The notes under the pieces were generated by a model that did no database searches, was not told the origin of the DNA, and saw only the letters and a list, made by a program, of their open reading frames with translations. Source: Lentzea waywayandensis (GTDB lineage: Bacteria; Actinomycetota; Actinomycetes; Mycobacteriales; Pseudonocardiaceae). Taken from it: DNA of 64,000 nucleotides. Where the stretch lies: the NCBI RefSeq assembly GCF_900115955.1, contig NZ_FOYL01000014.1, forward strand, positions 62,001 to 126,000, read 5' to 3'. Shown piece after piece: positions 15,714 through 25,092 of this stretch; the stretch's first letter is position 1; each line of letters begins with the position of its first letter. The position numbers were made by a program, and so were the translations under genes.

Positions 15714-18005
15714 TTACGACGCTGACGTCACGCGGTAGACGTCGTAGACGCCCTCAACGCTCCGCACGGCCTTCAGAACGTGGCCGAGGTGCTTCGGATC
15801 GCCCATCTCGAACGAGAACCGGCTGACGGCCACCCTGTCGCGTGACGTCGTCACCGACGCCGACAGGATGTTCACGCGCTCGTCGGCCAGCACCTTCGTG
15901 ACATCCGAGAGCAGCCGGTGCCGGTCGAGCGCCTCCACCTGGATGGCGACCAGGAAGACGCTGGAGGCCGACGGCGCCCACTCGACGTCGAGGAGGCGTT
16001 CCGGCGACTTCAGCAGCTCGTCCGCGTTCGTGCAGTCGGTGCGGTGCACGGACACGCCGCCGCCGCGCGTCACGAAGCCGAGGATGTCGTCGCCCGGCAC
16101 CGGGGTGCAGCAGCGGGCGAGCTTCACCCACACGTCGCCCGCGTCCTTGACGATCACGCCCGCGTCGCCGGTGGGGCGGCGCCGGGTGACCGTGGACGGG
16201 GTGGCGCGGTCGGCCAGTTCCTCCTCGGCGTGATCGACACCGCCGAGCTGCGCGACGAGCCGTTGCACGACGTGGCGGGCCGAGGTGTGCCCCTCGCCGA
16301 CCGCCGCGTACAGCGCGCTCATGTCCGAGTGGTGCAGTTCCTTGGCGAGGGCCTGCATCGAGTCGACGCTGACCAGACGCTGGATCGGAAGCCCGACGCG
16401 CCGGACCTCCTTGGTGATCGCGTCCTTGCCCTGCTCGATCGCCTCTTCCTTGCGCTCCTTGGCGAACCACTGCTTGATCTTCGCCTTGGCGCGCGGGGAC
16501 GCCACGAAGCTCAGCCAGTCGCGGGACGGACCCGCACCCTCCGCCTTGGAGGTGAAGATCTCGACGACCTCGCCGTTCTCGAGCTTGCGCTCCAGAGCGA
16601 CCAGGCGACCGTTCACGCGGGCGCCGATACAGCGGTGACCCACCTCGGTGTGCACGGAGTAGGCGAAGTCGACGGGCGTGGAACCCGTCGGCAGCGTCTC
16701 CACGTCACCCTTGGGCGTGAACACGAAGATCTCGCGCGCGGCGAGGTCCCAGCGCAGGCCCTCGAGGAACTCACCGGGGTCCGCGGCTTCCCGCTGCCAG
16801 TCGAGGAGCTGGCGCATCCACGCCATCTCGTCGATCTCGACGGACTTGCCGTTGTGCGTGCCCTTGGTCTCCTTGTAGCGCCAGTGCGCCGCGATGCCGT
16901 ACTCGGCCCGCTGGTGCATCTCCGAGGTGCGGATCTGCACCTCGAGAGGCTTGCCGTCGGGACCGATCACGGTCGTGTGCAGCGACTGGTACACGCCGAA
17001 CCGCGGCTGCGCGATGTAGTCCTTGAACCGGCCCGGCATGGGCTGCCAGGCGGCGTGGACGACACCCATCGCGGCGTAGCAGTCCCGCACCTCGTCCACC
17101 AGGATCCGGACGCCCACGAGGTCGTGGATGTCGTCGAAGTCCCGGCCGCGGACGATCATCTTCTGGTTGATCGAGTAGTAGTGCTTCGGCCTGCCCTCGA
17201 CCTTGGCGACGATCCGCGCGGTCTCGAGCTGCGAGTTCAGCTCCTGGACGACGGTGCGCAGGTACGTGTCGCGACTCGGCGCGCGCTTCGCGACCAGGCG
17301 GACGATCTCGTCGTACTTCTTGGGCTGAAGGATCGCGAACGCGAGGTCCTCCAGCTCCCACTTGACCGTCGCCATGCCCAGCCGGTGAGCGAGCGGAGCG
17401 AGCACTTCGAGCGTTTCCCTGGCCTTGCGGGCCTGCTTCTCCGGCGGCAGGAACCGCATGGTGCGCATGTTGTGCAGCCGGTCGGCGAGCTTGATGACCA
17501 GGACCCGCGGGTCCTTCGCCATCGCGATGACCATCTTGCGGATGGTCTCGGCCTCGGCCGCTGCCCCCAGCTTGACCTTGTCGAGCTTCGTGACGCCGTC
17601 GACCAGCCGGGCGACTTCCTCGCCGAAGTCTTCCTTGAGCTGGTTGAGCGAGTAGTCGGTGTCTTCCACGGTGTCGTGCAGCAGCGCGGCCACCAGCGTC
17701 GTGGTGTCCATGCCCAGCTCGGCGAGGATCGTCGCCACGGCGAGCGGGTGGGTGATGTACGGGTCGCCGGACTTGCGGCGCTGCGGGCGGTGCTTCTCCT
17801 CGGCAACGTCGTACGCGTGCTGCAGAAGCGCCAGATCGGCCTTGGGATGGAGGTCACGGTGCACGGCGGCGAGAGGTTCGAGGACCTGCTTCACCGGGGC
17901 CGCACGTTGGGCGGTGATGCGCCGCGCAAGGCGGGCACGCACACGCCGGGTAGCCGACGGTTGAACAACCGTCGCAGCGGGTTCGGTGTCTTGACTCAAC
18001 CCCAC
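15714..18005 (-). CDS. rel: Bifunctional (p)ppGpp synthetase/hydrolase Rel
   Basis: A 763-residue stringent-response enzyme with the full long-RSH architecture. The HD hydrolase domain (about residues 60-200) has [11 protein letters not shown] and [12 protein letters not shown]. The synthetase domain (about 260-370) has [20 protein letters not shown] and [20 protein letters not shown]. The TGS domain starts at [17 protein letters not shown], followed by a helical/conserved-Cys region ([18 protein letters not shown]) and the C-terminal ACT domain. Intact HD and synthetase motifs argue for both making and degrading the alarmone. GTG 18005 lies just after GAGGAG; spacing is tight, but no better start is visible. 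It is separated here from apt by accessory genes. Confidence 0.96.
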   Translation of the reverse strand: MGLSQDTEPAATVVQPSATRRVRARLARRITAQRAAPVKQVLEPLAAVHRDLHPKADLALLQHAYDVAEEKHRPQRRKSGDPYITHPLAVATILAELGMDTTTLVAALLHDTVEDTDYSLNQLKEDFGEEVARLVDGVTKLDKVKLGAAAEAETIRKMVIAMAKDPRVLVIKLADRLHNMRTMRFLPPEKQARKARETLEVLAPLAHRLGMATVKWELEDLAFAILQPKKYDEIVRLVAKRAPSRDTYLRTVVQELNSQLETARIVAKVEGRPKHYYSINQKMIVRGRDFDDIHDLVGVRILVDEVRDCYAAMGVVHAAWQPMPGRFKDYIAQPRFGVYQSLHTTVIGPDGKPLEVQIRTSEMHQRAEYGIAAHWRYKETKGTHNGKSVEIDEMAWMRQLLDWQREAADPGEFLEGLRWDLAAREIFVFTPKGDVETLPTGSTPVDFAYSVHTEVGHRCIGARVNGRLVALERKLENGEVVEIFTSKAEGAGPSRDWLSFVASPRAKAKIKQWFAKERKEEAIEQGKDAITKEVRRVGLPIQRLVSVDSMQALAKELHHSDMSALYAAVGEGHTSARHVVQRLVAQLGGVDHAEEELADRATPSTVTRRRPTGDAGVIVKDAGDVWVKLARCCTPVPGDDILGFVTRGGGVSVHRTDCTNADELLKSPERLLDVEWAPSASSVFLVAIQVEALDRHRLLSDVTKVLADERVNILSASVTTSRDRVAVSRFSFEMGDPKHLGHVLKAVRSVEGVYDVYRVTSAS

Positions 18006-18083
18006 GCTCCTCGGGTCTCGCGAGTACCGAGGATAACGCGTTTACGCTGACGAAACTTCCGATGGCGCGCTGAGCGGCGCAGC

Positions 18084-18317
18084 TCACACGGTGAACGCGA
18101 GCCAAACTATTGCTGGGCCGATCAGGCGACGCGCCTCAGCCGTGAGGCCCGCCTCACGAATCTCGCCGGCCACCGCGTGGGCGGCCTCCTCGACCCGGTC
18201 CAGCACGGCGACCCGATGCCCCTGGGCGGCCGGCGCGAGGGCGATCCCCTGGCCGATACCCGAACCGCCACCCGTGACGAGCGCTACCCGCGACCGCACT
18301 TCACCGCTCAGTTGCAC
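18084..18317 (-). pseudogene. Short-chain dehydrogenase N-terminal remnant
   Basis: A 77-codon reading frame whose first 60-odd residues are the start of a short-chain dehydrogenase, with the nucleotide-binding TGGGSGIGQGIALA and VAVLDRVEEAAHAV. After GEIREAGLTAEARR the homology stops and the frame ends within 15 unrelated residues. The catalytic Ser-Tyr-Lys part is missing and not found nearby, so this is a truncated remnant. Even the visible part has an unusual GIALAPAAQG where relatives have GIALALA. No ribosome site is apparent. Confidence 0.6.
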
Positions 18318-18323
18318 AGCGGC

Positions 18324-18503
18324 CTAGACCTGCGCTTGCGCCACGAACGCACGCCAGGCGGAGAGCGAGAAGGCCAGGACGGCGCCGCCCGAGGCCTTGG
18401 AGTCACGCACGAGAGCGGTCTGACGTAGAGACACTTCGACACAGGTACCGCTGTCTGTGCTGCCGCTGTAGGTGCTCTTACGCCAGCTCCGGTCGAGCGT
18501 CAT
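18324..18503 (-). CDS. DUF397 domain protein
   Basis: A 59-residue protein starting MTLDRSWRKSTYSGSTDSG. The features of DUF397 are present: the WRKSTYSG start, CVEV, VRDSKASGG and the ending LAFSLSAWRAFVAQA. Such proteins are made in large numbers by actinomycetes and nearly always pair with an XRE/DUF5753 regulator, as in Streptomyces WhiJ-type pairs, where they seem to counter or modulate the regulator. Here the start overlaps the 3-prime end of the XRE gene by 26 bases, making a two-gene operon. Confidence 0.9.
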   Translation of the reverse strand: MTLDRSWRKSTYSGSTDSGTCVEVSLRQTALVRDSKASGGAVLAFSLSAWRAFVAQAQV

Positions 18504-19350
18504 TGAGGTCCTCTCGCAGTCCGCTGACGTAGTCCATCAGCACGCTCCGCGATTGTCCCTCATCCAACGCAAGGGCATCCAGCCACTTGAAGAACTCCCG
18601 GCTGCTCGCGATGGCCTTGCCATCGTGCGCGAACAGCTGCGCCACGTCGGTCTCGCTGTAGGCGACCGGCACCATCTTCTCGAAGCTGAACAACCTCCGT
18701 GCCGACCTCATCGCGATGGCAATGCCCGCCGACATGGGCACGATTCGCAGGCTGTGGGACTGGAAAAGCAGGCGTAGATACTGCTCTTCCATGATCTGGG
18801 CGTTGCCCACGCGCATTCGCAACGCGAGCTCATGCACGTAGAACGTGCACTCCGGCCGATTGGGGCGCCTCATGATCGACTGCCGGTCGATGCGGAGCTG
18901 GACGTACTTCTCGATGTTCTCCGGCGCCTCGTTGCCACCCTCGGTGAGCAAGGCTCGTGCGTATTCAGGGGTCTGGGCGAGACCGGGCATGGTGAAGCCG
19001 TCGAAACTGGTGATCTTCGTAGCCTGCGCCTCCGCCATGGCGAGCGTGCGCAGGTTGTCGGGCACGACCAGCACGTACGGGTCGAAGGCGTAGCGGTAGC
19101 GGTTGCGGAAGGCCTCGAAGTAGTTGCTGTCTCGGCCGCAGGTCATCAGGTACTGGACTAGGTCGATCTCGCTCGCGCGGGCTTTGCCGTTTTCGATGTT
19201 GGAGACCTTGCTCGGGTCCCAGCCGAGTTGTTCGGCGAAGCCGAAGCCGGTCAGCCTGGTGTGTTTCTCGCGCAGGCGGCGCAGTTCGTCGCCCAGGTCG
19301 CGGCTGTAGGCGGTGGAGGTGATCGCAGTCATTCGTCCGACGGTAGGCAT
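18478..19350 (-). CDS. XRE family regulator with DUF5753 domain
   Basis: A 290-residue DNA-binding protein. The N-terminal helix-turn-helix contains LRRLREKHTRLTGFGFAEQL and DPSKVSNIENGKARASEID; a C-terminal DUF5753 domain follows (FDGFTMPGLAQTPEYARALL, MRRPNRPECTFYVHELALR). ATG 19350 is preferred to ATG 19332 because GGAGGAGG lies at good spacing in front of it. It is paired with the overlapping DUF397 gene downstream, the standard actinomycete arrangement for developmental or antibiotic-linked regulators. The target is unknown; the pair is part of the accessory insert between rel and apt. Confidence 0.9.
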   Translation of the reverse strand: MPTVGRMTAITSTAYSRDLGDELRRLREKHTRLTGFGFAEQLGWDPSKVSNIENGKARASEIDLVQYLMTCGRDSNYFEAFRNRYRYAFDPYVLVVPDNLRTLAMAEAQATKITSFDGFTMPGLAQTPEYARALLTEGGNEAPENIEKYVQLRIDRQSIMRRPNRPECTFYVHELALRMRVGNAQIMEEQYLRLLFQSHSLRIVPMSAGIAIAMRSARRLFSFEKMVPVAYSETDVAQLFAHDGKAIASSREFFKWLDALALDEGQSRSVLMDYVSGLREDLNDARPELA

Positions 19351-19411
19351 TGGCCCTCCTCCACGAACCTGCTCGTTCGGGTGAAAACGGTCGCTGATCG
19401 TGCTGGTGGCG

Positions 19412-20632
19412 CTAGGCGACTTGGCTGCGGTCGGGGTGGGTGGTGGTGTTGGTTCTGGGAGTGCGGGTGGGGTCGAGCCAGGCGGGCGGGGTGAACGTCG
19501 GGGTGCCATTGAGGAGCCTTACCTCCCATTCGCTTTGGTGGATCAGGGTGTGGTGGTGGCGGCACAGCAGGGCCGCGTTCTCGACCGATGTCTCGCCTCC
19601 CTCGGACCAGAATCTGATGTGGTGGGCGTCGCAGTGTCTTGGCGGGCGGTCGCAGCCCGGGAAGGTGCAGCCCTGGTCTCTGGCGACCAGGAGGCGGCGG
19701 ATCGAGGCCGGGAAGGTGCGGGTCTTGCGGCCGATGTCGACCTGCTCGGACCGGCCGCCCAGTACCACCGGGATGACGCCGGCGTTGCAGGCCAGGCGGC
19801 GGACCAGCGTGGCCGGCATGCGTTCGCGGGTGTCCAGAGTGGCGAAGCCGGTCTGCTCGGCCAGCTCTCGGTAAGTCATCGTCAGGGTCAGCGTGACCGG
19901 CTCGCCGCCGTGTTCGGGGAGGCGGTCGGCGCGCAGCATGAGGTCGATCAGGTCGGCGAAGGCGTCGCCTTCGCGTTCGGCGCGCGAGCGGGGGTCCTGG
20001 CCCTCCTCCGGGGTGGTCGGGCGGGGCTTGGCCAGCGGGTCGATCATCGCTTCGAACTTGGCGCCGGCGATCTTGTCCAGCTTCGCCGACACCTCCAGTT
20101 GGTCGCCCTTCCACTCCATCCGCAGCCGGTTGACCGGCGTCGGCGGAACAGCCTCACTCGGCTCCGCGTCCTGCTGGTAGAGCCGGTACGCCAGCTCCTT
20201 GCCGAACGAGCGCACCGCGCTGGGTTCATGGGCCTGCGCAAACTCGACCACGGGCTGTTCGGCCTCGGGCGGCAGGTCCTTCATCACCTCGGCCACGGCA
20301 GAGATGTGCTCACCGGAGAGCGCGCCCTCCGCCACCACAGCGGCGGTGACCGGCAGCTCCGGCTCCAGAAACGAGCCGGTCGGCGTGAGCTGGCGGGTCA
20401 GCGATTCGGCTCGCGCAACCCACTGACGCGCGGTCTTCAGGTCCCACCGCACGGCATGACGCAACACGTGCGCCACATTCCTGTACCCCAGCTCGGATGC
20501 CGCGCCACGCCGCTCCAACTCGGCGATCTTCTGCATCATCACATTCTCAAGAACGCGAATTTCCACCACGTCTCCGACGACTGCGGCAAGCAGTTCGTCA
20601 GTAGACAGGAGGCAGAAGTCTCGTTCGCTCAT
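19412..20632 (-). CDS. DUF222 / HNH endonuclease signature protein (13E12-type)
   Basis: A 406-residue protein with an N-terminal DUF222 region (ELLAAVVGDVVEIRVLENVM through VTAAVVAEGALSGEHISAVA) and a C-terminal HNH nuclease motif: RDQGCTFPGCDRPPRHCDAH, HIRFWSEGGETSVENAALLC and RHHHTLIHQ. The zinc-binding cysteines and the HNH histidines/asparagine are present. This family is multi-copy in actinobacterial genomes (13E12 repeat family in mycobacteria) and tends to move or duplicate; the biological role is not settled. The last residues are Thr/Pro-rich. It sits in the accessory insert between rel and apt. Confidence 0.9.
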   Translation of the reverse strand: MSERDFCLLSTDELLAAVVGDVVEIRVLENVMMQKIAELERRGAASELGYRNVAHVLRHAVRWDLKTARQWVARAESLTRQLTPTGSFLEPELPVTAAVVAEGALSGEHISAVAEVMKDLPPEAEQPVVEFAQAHEPSAVRSFGKELAYRLYQQDAEPSEAVPPTPVNRLRMEWKGDQLEVSAKLDKIAGAKFEAMIDPLAKPRPTTPEEGQDPRSRAEREGDAFADLIDLMLRADRLPEHGGEPVTLTLTMTYRELAEQTGFATLDTRERMPATLVRRLACNAGVIPVVLGGRSEQVDIGRKTRTFPASIRRLLVARDQGCTFPGCDRPPRHCDAHHIRFWSEGGETSVENAALLCRHHHTLIHQSEWEVRLLNGTPTFTPPAWLDPTRTPRTNTTTHPDRSQVA

Positions 20633-20915
20633 GCGTTCGACGTTACCGCAAGATCACAGCATAAATGCACGTCAAGCGCTACACGTTCGGGTGAACGACC
20701 TGGCCAACGGCCATAGGCTCCGTTAGTGCACATCTCTCTAGACGCAACGCAACCACTAGCAACCACGCACGCACAAAAACGCGAAATACGCCCACCGACC
20801 ACGCCCCGCAACCACCAAGGAAAACGGACCACAGAAATGCAGTCCGGCACACGCCCGGCGAAGGAGGGCATGTGCCGGTTCGGCGCAGCCGTGCACGCCT
20901 GGAACACTCGGCACG

Positions 20916-21191
20916 GTGAGGACTCTGATCTGGTGCGCCGCGATGACGTTCGTGTGGCTCGGCACGATGGCGTACCTCGCCCTCGACGACCCGAGTTACA
21001 TCGACCAACGGTCGATCGTCGGCTCGACGGTCGGCTGGCTGGTCGCGACCGCACTGAGCTGGCTGGTGCTGCGCCGAGCAAAGACCCCAAAACTGTGGGA
21101 GATCGCAGTCGTCACGGCACCGGCATCACTGGTGACCCTGGTCTTCGTCAGCATCGGCGCCGCCTTCGTGGCCCCGCCGCCGATCGCCTGA
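20916..21191 (+). CDS. Small membrane protein of unknown function
   Basis: A 91-residue protein with three hydrophobic segments: TLIWCAAMTFVWLGTMAYLA at the N-terminus, GSTVGWLVATALSWLVL in the middle and VVTAPASLVTLVFVSIGAAF near the end. No family is recognised. GTG 20916 lacks a clear ribosome site (GGCACG precedes). The next gene, 26 bases downstream, is of similar size and character, and the two may form a pair in the accessory insert between rel and apt. The 283 bases upstream, back to the HNH gene, show no convincing gene. Confidence 0.55.
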   Translation: MRTLIWCAAMTFVWLGTMAYLALDDPSYIDQRSIVGSTVGWLVATALSWLVLRRAKTPKLWEIAVVTAPASLVTLVFVSIGAAFVAPPPIA

Positions 21192-21217
21192 GATCGTCCG
21201 GCTGAGAAACTGGGCTC

Positions 21218-21499
21218 ATGCACTCGCACCGCCCGATCTGGCACTGTCTGGCGTTCGCCGGCATCTGGTACGCCGCGATCGTCCTGCTCAACCTGACGAC
21301 CAACGGCGGCAGCGAGGCACTCCGCGCGGTGATGCTCGGGGTCGTCCCGTGGCTCGGCGCCTCGGCCGCCCTGACGCGGGTCGGGCACGGTGACATGAAG
21401 GCCTGGCGCCTGATCCTGCTGGGCCTGCCGATCTTCTACTTCCTGTGGGCGATCACGGTCGTGGTCGCGTACAGATTCGTAGTGCCGGTCGCGGGCTGA
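21218..21499 (+). CDS. Small membrane protein of unknown function
   Basis: A 93-residue protein with three hydrophobic segments: FAGIWYAAIVLLNLTTN, AVMLGVVPWLGASAALT and ILLGLPIFYFLWAITVVVAY. The N-terminus has an HxHxxxWH pattern (HSHRPIWH). No family is recognised and no enzymatic motif is seen. It follows the preceding small membrane protein gene by 26 bases and is followed by a hairpin terminator shared with the converging apt gene. Confidence 0.55.
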   Translation: MHSHRPIWHCLAFAGIWYAAIVLLNLTTNGGSEALRAVMLGVVPWLGASAALTRVGHGDMKAWRLILLGLPIFYFLWAITVVVAYRFVVPVAG

Positions 21500-21508
21500 C
21501 ATGCGAAA

Positions 21509-21536
21509 GGGACCGGCGACAAGCGTCACCGGTCCC
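21509..21536. terminator. Hairpin terminator upstream of the apt 3-prime end
   Basis: GGGACCGG and CCGGTCCC pair over eight bases, with GAC/GTC continuing the stem after one mismatch and a short loop. It separates the small membrane protein gene from the converging apt gene. Confidence 0.75.
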
Positions 21537-21553
21537 CTCACGTGAAAAGTCCT

Positions 21554-22072
21554 CTACACAGCCAGCAGAGCGTTGACCTCACGGCCCGCCAGCCGGGAGC
21601 GTCCGCCCAGAGCGGCGATCTCCAGCACCACGGACACACCCGTCACGATGCCGCCGGCCCGCTCGACCAGGGCGCACGCGGCCTCAGCGGTGCCACCGGT
21701 GGCCAGAACGTCGTCCACCACGACCACGCGCTGGCCGGGCTGGATGGCGCCCGCGGGCAACTCCAGCGACGCCGTGCCGTACTCCAGCTCGTAGGACACC
21801 GAGTCGGCGACGACCGGGAGCTTGCCCGGCTTGCGCAGCGGCACGACGCCGTAGCGCCAGCCGTAACCCAGAGCAGCACCCAGGAGGAAGCCGCGCGACT
21901 CGATGGCGGCGATCACCTGGGTGCTGTCGTCGATCTTGTCCTGGAGGGCGTCGACCACGGCGCGCAGGGCGTCGGGGTCGGTGAGAACCGGCGTGAAGTC
22001 CCGGAAGACGACCCCTGGCTTGGGGAAGTCCGGGACTTCACGCATCAGTCCCAGAGCACGATCCAATTTCAA
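21554..22072 (-). CDS. apt: Adenine phosphoribosyltransferase
   Basis: A 172-residue purine-salvage enzyme converting adenine and PRPP to AMP. It has the type-specific FPKPGVVFRDFTPVL, ESRGFLLGAALGY, PLRKPGKLP and the PRPP-binding RVVVVDDVLATGGTAEAA. The start is taken as TTG 22072, which overlaps the secF stop (TTGA) in the same way as the GTGA overlaps elsewhere in the window and gives MKLDRALGLMREVPDFP. In mycobacteria apt lies immediately before rel; here rel is about 3.5 kb away across an accessory insert. Confidence 0.94.
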   Translation of the reverse strand: MKLDRALGLMREVPDFPKPGVVFRDFTPVLTDPDALRAVVDALQDKIDDSTQVIAAIESRGFLLGAALGYGWRYGVVPLRKPGKLPVVADSVSYELEYGTASLELPAGAIQPGQRVVVVDDVLATGGTAEAACALVERAGGIVTGVSVVLEIAALGGRSRLAGREVNALLAV

Positions 22073-23223
22073 CGCTGACGCTTTCCGGTCGGACGGCGGC
22101 GGGCGTCGCCTGCCTTGGCGGTGCGGTGAGGCACCGACGCGGCCGCGGCGTACGCCTCTTCCTTGCGCAGGTCGGCGTTGAGGGCGTCGTCGTCGACCGA
22201 CTCGATGCCCTCGGCGACCTGCGGGCCCGTGGCCTTGGCGCGGCGGGTGGCCACGCGCTTGGCCTGCGCGATGAACTTCGGGTCGCGCATCTTCAGGTCC
22301 ACCAGCACCGGGGTGGCGAGGAAGATCGAGGACAGGGCGCCGATGAACATGCCGACGAGCTGCACGAGCGCCAGGTCCTGCAGAGTGCCGACGCCCAGGA
22401 CGCCGACGCCGACGACCAGCAGGCCGATGACCGGGAGCAGCGCGATCAGCGAGGTGTTGATCGAGCGCATCAGGGTCTGGTTCAGCGCCAGGTTCGACGC
22501 CTCGGCGTACGTGCGGCGGGTCAGGCCCAGCAGGCCTCGGGTGTTCTCCTTGACCTTGTCGAACACGACGACCGTGTCGTACAGGGAGAAGCCGAGGATG
22601 GTGAGCAGACCGATCACCGTCGCCGGCGTCACCTCGAAGCCGACGATCGAGTACACGCCCGCGGTGATGATGACGTCGTGGAACACGGCGACGAGCGCGC
22701 CGACGGCCATCTGCCACTCGAAGTAGAACACCAGGAAGATCGTCACGGCGATGAAGAACCAGAACAGGGCCCACAGGGCCTTGCCGCTGATCTCACCGCC
22801 CCAGGACGCGGAGACGGCGCTGTCGGAGATCGCCGTCTGGCCGCCCTGCGGGTTGGTGTCCGTCGCGAGAGCCGTCTTGAGTGCCGCGACCTCGGCGATG
22901 TTCAGCGCGGGCGACTTGAGCTGGATCGTCGCGCTGGCACCGGAACCGACGGCCTGCACGGCGTTCGGCTTCTTGCCGGGCAGGGCCTTCGAGTAGACGT
23001 CCTCGACGGTGGACGTCGTGATGGCCTGTCCGGTGGCCGACACGGACGGCATCGAGATCTTCGTGCCGCCCTTGAAGTCGATGCCCAGGTTGAAGCCGTT
23101 GAACACCATCGAGCCGATGCAGATCAGCAGGATGATGCCGGAGGTGATGTACCAGCGGACGCGCTTGCCGACGATGTCGAAGGCGCCGTTGCCCACATAG
23201 AGGCGTGAGAACACGCTGCTCAT
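22069..23223 (-). CDS. secF: Protein translocase subunit SecF
   Basis: A 384-residue RND-type membrane protein that works with SecD to use the proton gradient in late steps of Sec export. The first membrane helix (ITSGIILLICIGSMVFNG) precedes LGIDFKGGTKISMPSV, the family signature. After an extracytoplasmic domain come five helices with VIGLLTILGFSLYDTVVVFD and LNQTLMRSINTSLIALLPVI. The C-terminal tail is long and basic (RRKTGKRQR-like ending). It starts one base after the secD stop and its stop overlaps apt. Confidence 0.96.
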   Translation of the reverse strand: MSSVFSRLYVGNGAFDIVGKRVRWYITSGIILLICIGSMVFNGFNLGIDFKGGTKISMPSVSATGQAITTSTVEDVYSKALPGKKPNAVQAVGSGASATIQLKSPALNIAEVAALKTALATDTNPQGGQTAISDSAVSASWGGEISGKALWALFWFFIAVTIFLVFYFEWQMAVGALVAVFHDVIITAGVYSIVGFEVTPATVIGLLTILGFSLYDTVVVFDKVKENTRGLLGLTRRTYAEASNLALNQTLMRSINTSLIALLPVIGLLVVGVGVLGVGTLQDLALVQLVGMFIGALSSIFLATPVLVDLKMRDPKFIAQAKRVATRRAKATGPQVAEGIESVDDDALNADLRKEEAYAAAASVPHRTAKAGDARRRPTGKRQR

Positions 23224-23224
23224 G

Positions 23225-25018
23225 TCAGGCCTCCTTCACGGCGGTCGTCTTGCCGGTCGAGGTGGCGCGGTGCGAGGCGCCCTCGCGGGCGGCACCTCCC
23301 AGGCCCGACAGGCTCGAGTTGGAGAGGAACTTGGACTTCGACGCGATCACGACCAGCGGGTGCGTCACGAGGAACACGACCACGAGGTCGAGGACCGTCG
23401 ACATGCCCAGGGTGAACGCGAAGCCCTTCACCTGGCCGACCGCGATGATGTACAGCACGGCGGCGGCGATGAAGCTGACCGCGTCGGCGGAGAGGATCGT
23501 GCGTCGCGAACGGATCCATGCTCGCGGCACGGCCGAACGGAACGTGCGGCCCTCACGCACCTCGTCCTTCAATCGTTCGAAGAAGACGATGAACGAGTCC
23601 GCCGTGATACCGATGGCGACGATGAATCCGGCGATACCGGCCAGGTCGAGCGTGAAGCCGATCAGGCGGCCCAGCAGGACGAGCACCGCGTAGATGACGA
23701 CCGCGGACAGGACCAGCGACAGGATCGTCAGGATGCCGAGCAGGCGGTAGTAGAACAGGCAGTAGACGAAGACCAGCGCGAGGCCGATGCCGCCGGCGAT
23801 GAGACCCGCCTTGAGCGACTGCAGGCCGAGCGTCGGGGAGATCGTCTGCGCCTCGGACGAGTCGAAGGACAGCGGCAGCGCGCCGTACTTCAGCGTGTTC
23901 GCGAGGTTCTGGGCTTCCTTCAGCGTGAACTTGCCGCTGATCTCGGTCGAGCCGCCCGAGATGGCCGACTGGATGGTCGGCGCGGACATGACCTCGCCGT
24001 CGAGCACGACCGCGACGGCCTGCTGGACGTTGGCCGCGGTGAACGCGCCCCACTTGGTGCCGCCCTCGGACTTGAAGTCCAGGTTGACGACGTAGCCGGT
24101 GCCGTTCGGGTTGTTGTTCGCCGCGGCGTTGCTGATGTCCTCACCGGTCAGGCGGGAGTAGTTCGTGTAGTCGTCCGCCTTGGTCTCGGTGTCCTCCTTG
24201 GGAGGGTTGACCGGGGCCAGCGTGTACTTGAACTCGCCCTTCTCGTCACAGGTGACGAGAGGCTTGTCGAGGTCGTCGTTGCCGCGCAGCGGGTCGGGCT
24301 GCGAGCAGTCGAGCATGAGCGCGGCCTGCTGGAGGATCTGCGGGTCGGTCGCCTGGCGGAGGGCCTTCGCTTCCTGGATCTCCTTCGCGACCTTCGGGTC
24401 GATGTTGGAGGGAGCGGACGGCGTGCTCGGCGGGGTGCTCGCGTTGCTCGACGGCGCGGTGCTGTTCGACGGCGGCGTGCTGGACGGCTGCGCGGCCAGG
24501 TTCGGCGCGGGGCGGCCCTGCGGAGCACCGCTCGACGGCGGCGGGCTGCCGGCGCTCTGGCTCGGCGGCGTCGACGGCGGCGTGCTCGCGCTGCCGGACG
24601 GCGGCGTGCTCGTCTGGGTCTGCGGCACGGCGCCCGCGGGAACCGGCTGGCCGATGACCTTGCGGAACGCGAGGCGAGCGGTCTGGCCGAGGCCCTTCGC
24701 GCCTTCGCTGTCCGCGCCCGGGACCGTGATCACCAGGTTGTTGCCGTCTCGCACGACCTCGGCACCGGAGACGCCGAGACCGTTGACGCGGACCTCGATG
24801 AGGTCACGTGCCCGGTTGAGCGCTTCCTCGCTCGGCTGTGCGCCGTCTTCCTGCCGAGCTGTCAGGGTGACGAGAGTGCCGCCCTGGAGGTCGATTCCGA
24901 GCTTGGGTTTGGCCGAACCGTTCCCGGTGAGAAACACCAGGGCGTAGAGCGCGACCACGATGAGGACAAAACTCGCCAAATACTTCGCAGGGCGAATTTG
25001 CCCGGCCGGAGGTGCCAC
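23225..25018 (-). CDS. secD: Protein translocase subunit SecD
   Basis: A 597-residue partner of SecF. N-terminal helix, then LGIDLQGGTLVTLTARQ (SecD signature), a periplasmic P1 domain, and a C-terminal six-helix region with ISPTLGLQSLKAGLIAGGIG and GIAGFIVAIGITADSFIVFF. Between about 24405 and 24640 the P1 region holds a long low-complexity Ser/Pro/Thr insertion of about 80 residues (repeats such as STPPSTPPSQSAG). This is more extended than in many homologues and likely a flexible extracytoplasmic linker. GTG 25018 has AGGAGA upstream. yajC lies 129 bases upstream with a hairpin between. Confidence 0.96.
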   Translation of the reverse strand: MAPPAGQIRPAKYLASFVLIVVALYALVFLTGNGSAKPKLGIDLQGGTLVTLTARQEDGAQPSEEALNRARDLIEVRVNGLGVSGAEVVRDGNNLVITVPGADSEGAKGLGQTARLAFRKVIGQPVPAGAVPQTQTSTPPSGSASTPPSTPPSQSAGSPPPSSGAPQGRPAPNLAAQPSSTPPSNSTAPSSNASTPPSTPSAPSNIDPKVAKEIQEAKALRQATDPQILQQAALMLDCSQPDPLRGNDDLDKPLVTCDEKGEFKYTLAPVNPPKEDTETKADDYTNYSRLTGEDISNAAANNNPNGTGYVVNLDFKSEGGTKWGAFTAANVQQAVAVVLDGEVMSAPTIQSAISGGSTEISGKFTLKEAQNLANTLKYGALPLSFDSSEAQTISPTLGLQSLKAGLIAGGIGLALVFVYCLFYYRLLGILTILSLVLSAVVIYAVLVLLGRLIGFTLDLAGIAGFIVAIGITADSFIVFFERLKDEVREGRTFRSAVPRAWIRSRRTILSADAVSFIAAAVLYIIAVGQVKGFAFTLGMSTVLDLVVVFLVTHPLVVIASKSKFLSNSSLSGLGGAAREGASHRATSTGKTTAVKEA

Positions 25019-25092
25019 GATCCGTCCGTCTCCTAGTAGCTATGGTTTCCGAGCGCGCAGCGTAACGCGCGCCGCGTGAGCTGCGCGTCACT

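Noticed and set aside
15918-18050. 710-codon plus-strand open frame opposite rel
   Set aside because: Shadow of rel; low-complexity translation and no ribosome site.
18324-19350. DUF397/XRE pair as a toxin-antitoxin system
   Set aside because: The pair is the common developmental-regulator arrangement of actinomycetes; no toxin fold is visible.
19412-20632. HNH gene as a homing endonuclease or transposase
   Set aside because: No terminal repeats, no intron or intein context; the DUF222-HNH architecture is a distinct multi-copy family.
20633-20915. Possible small gene between HNH and the small membrane protein genes
   Set aside because: The frames there are of poor composition with no ribosome site; the A/C-rich segment at about 20740-20830 seems non-coding.
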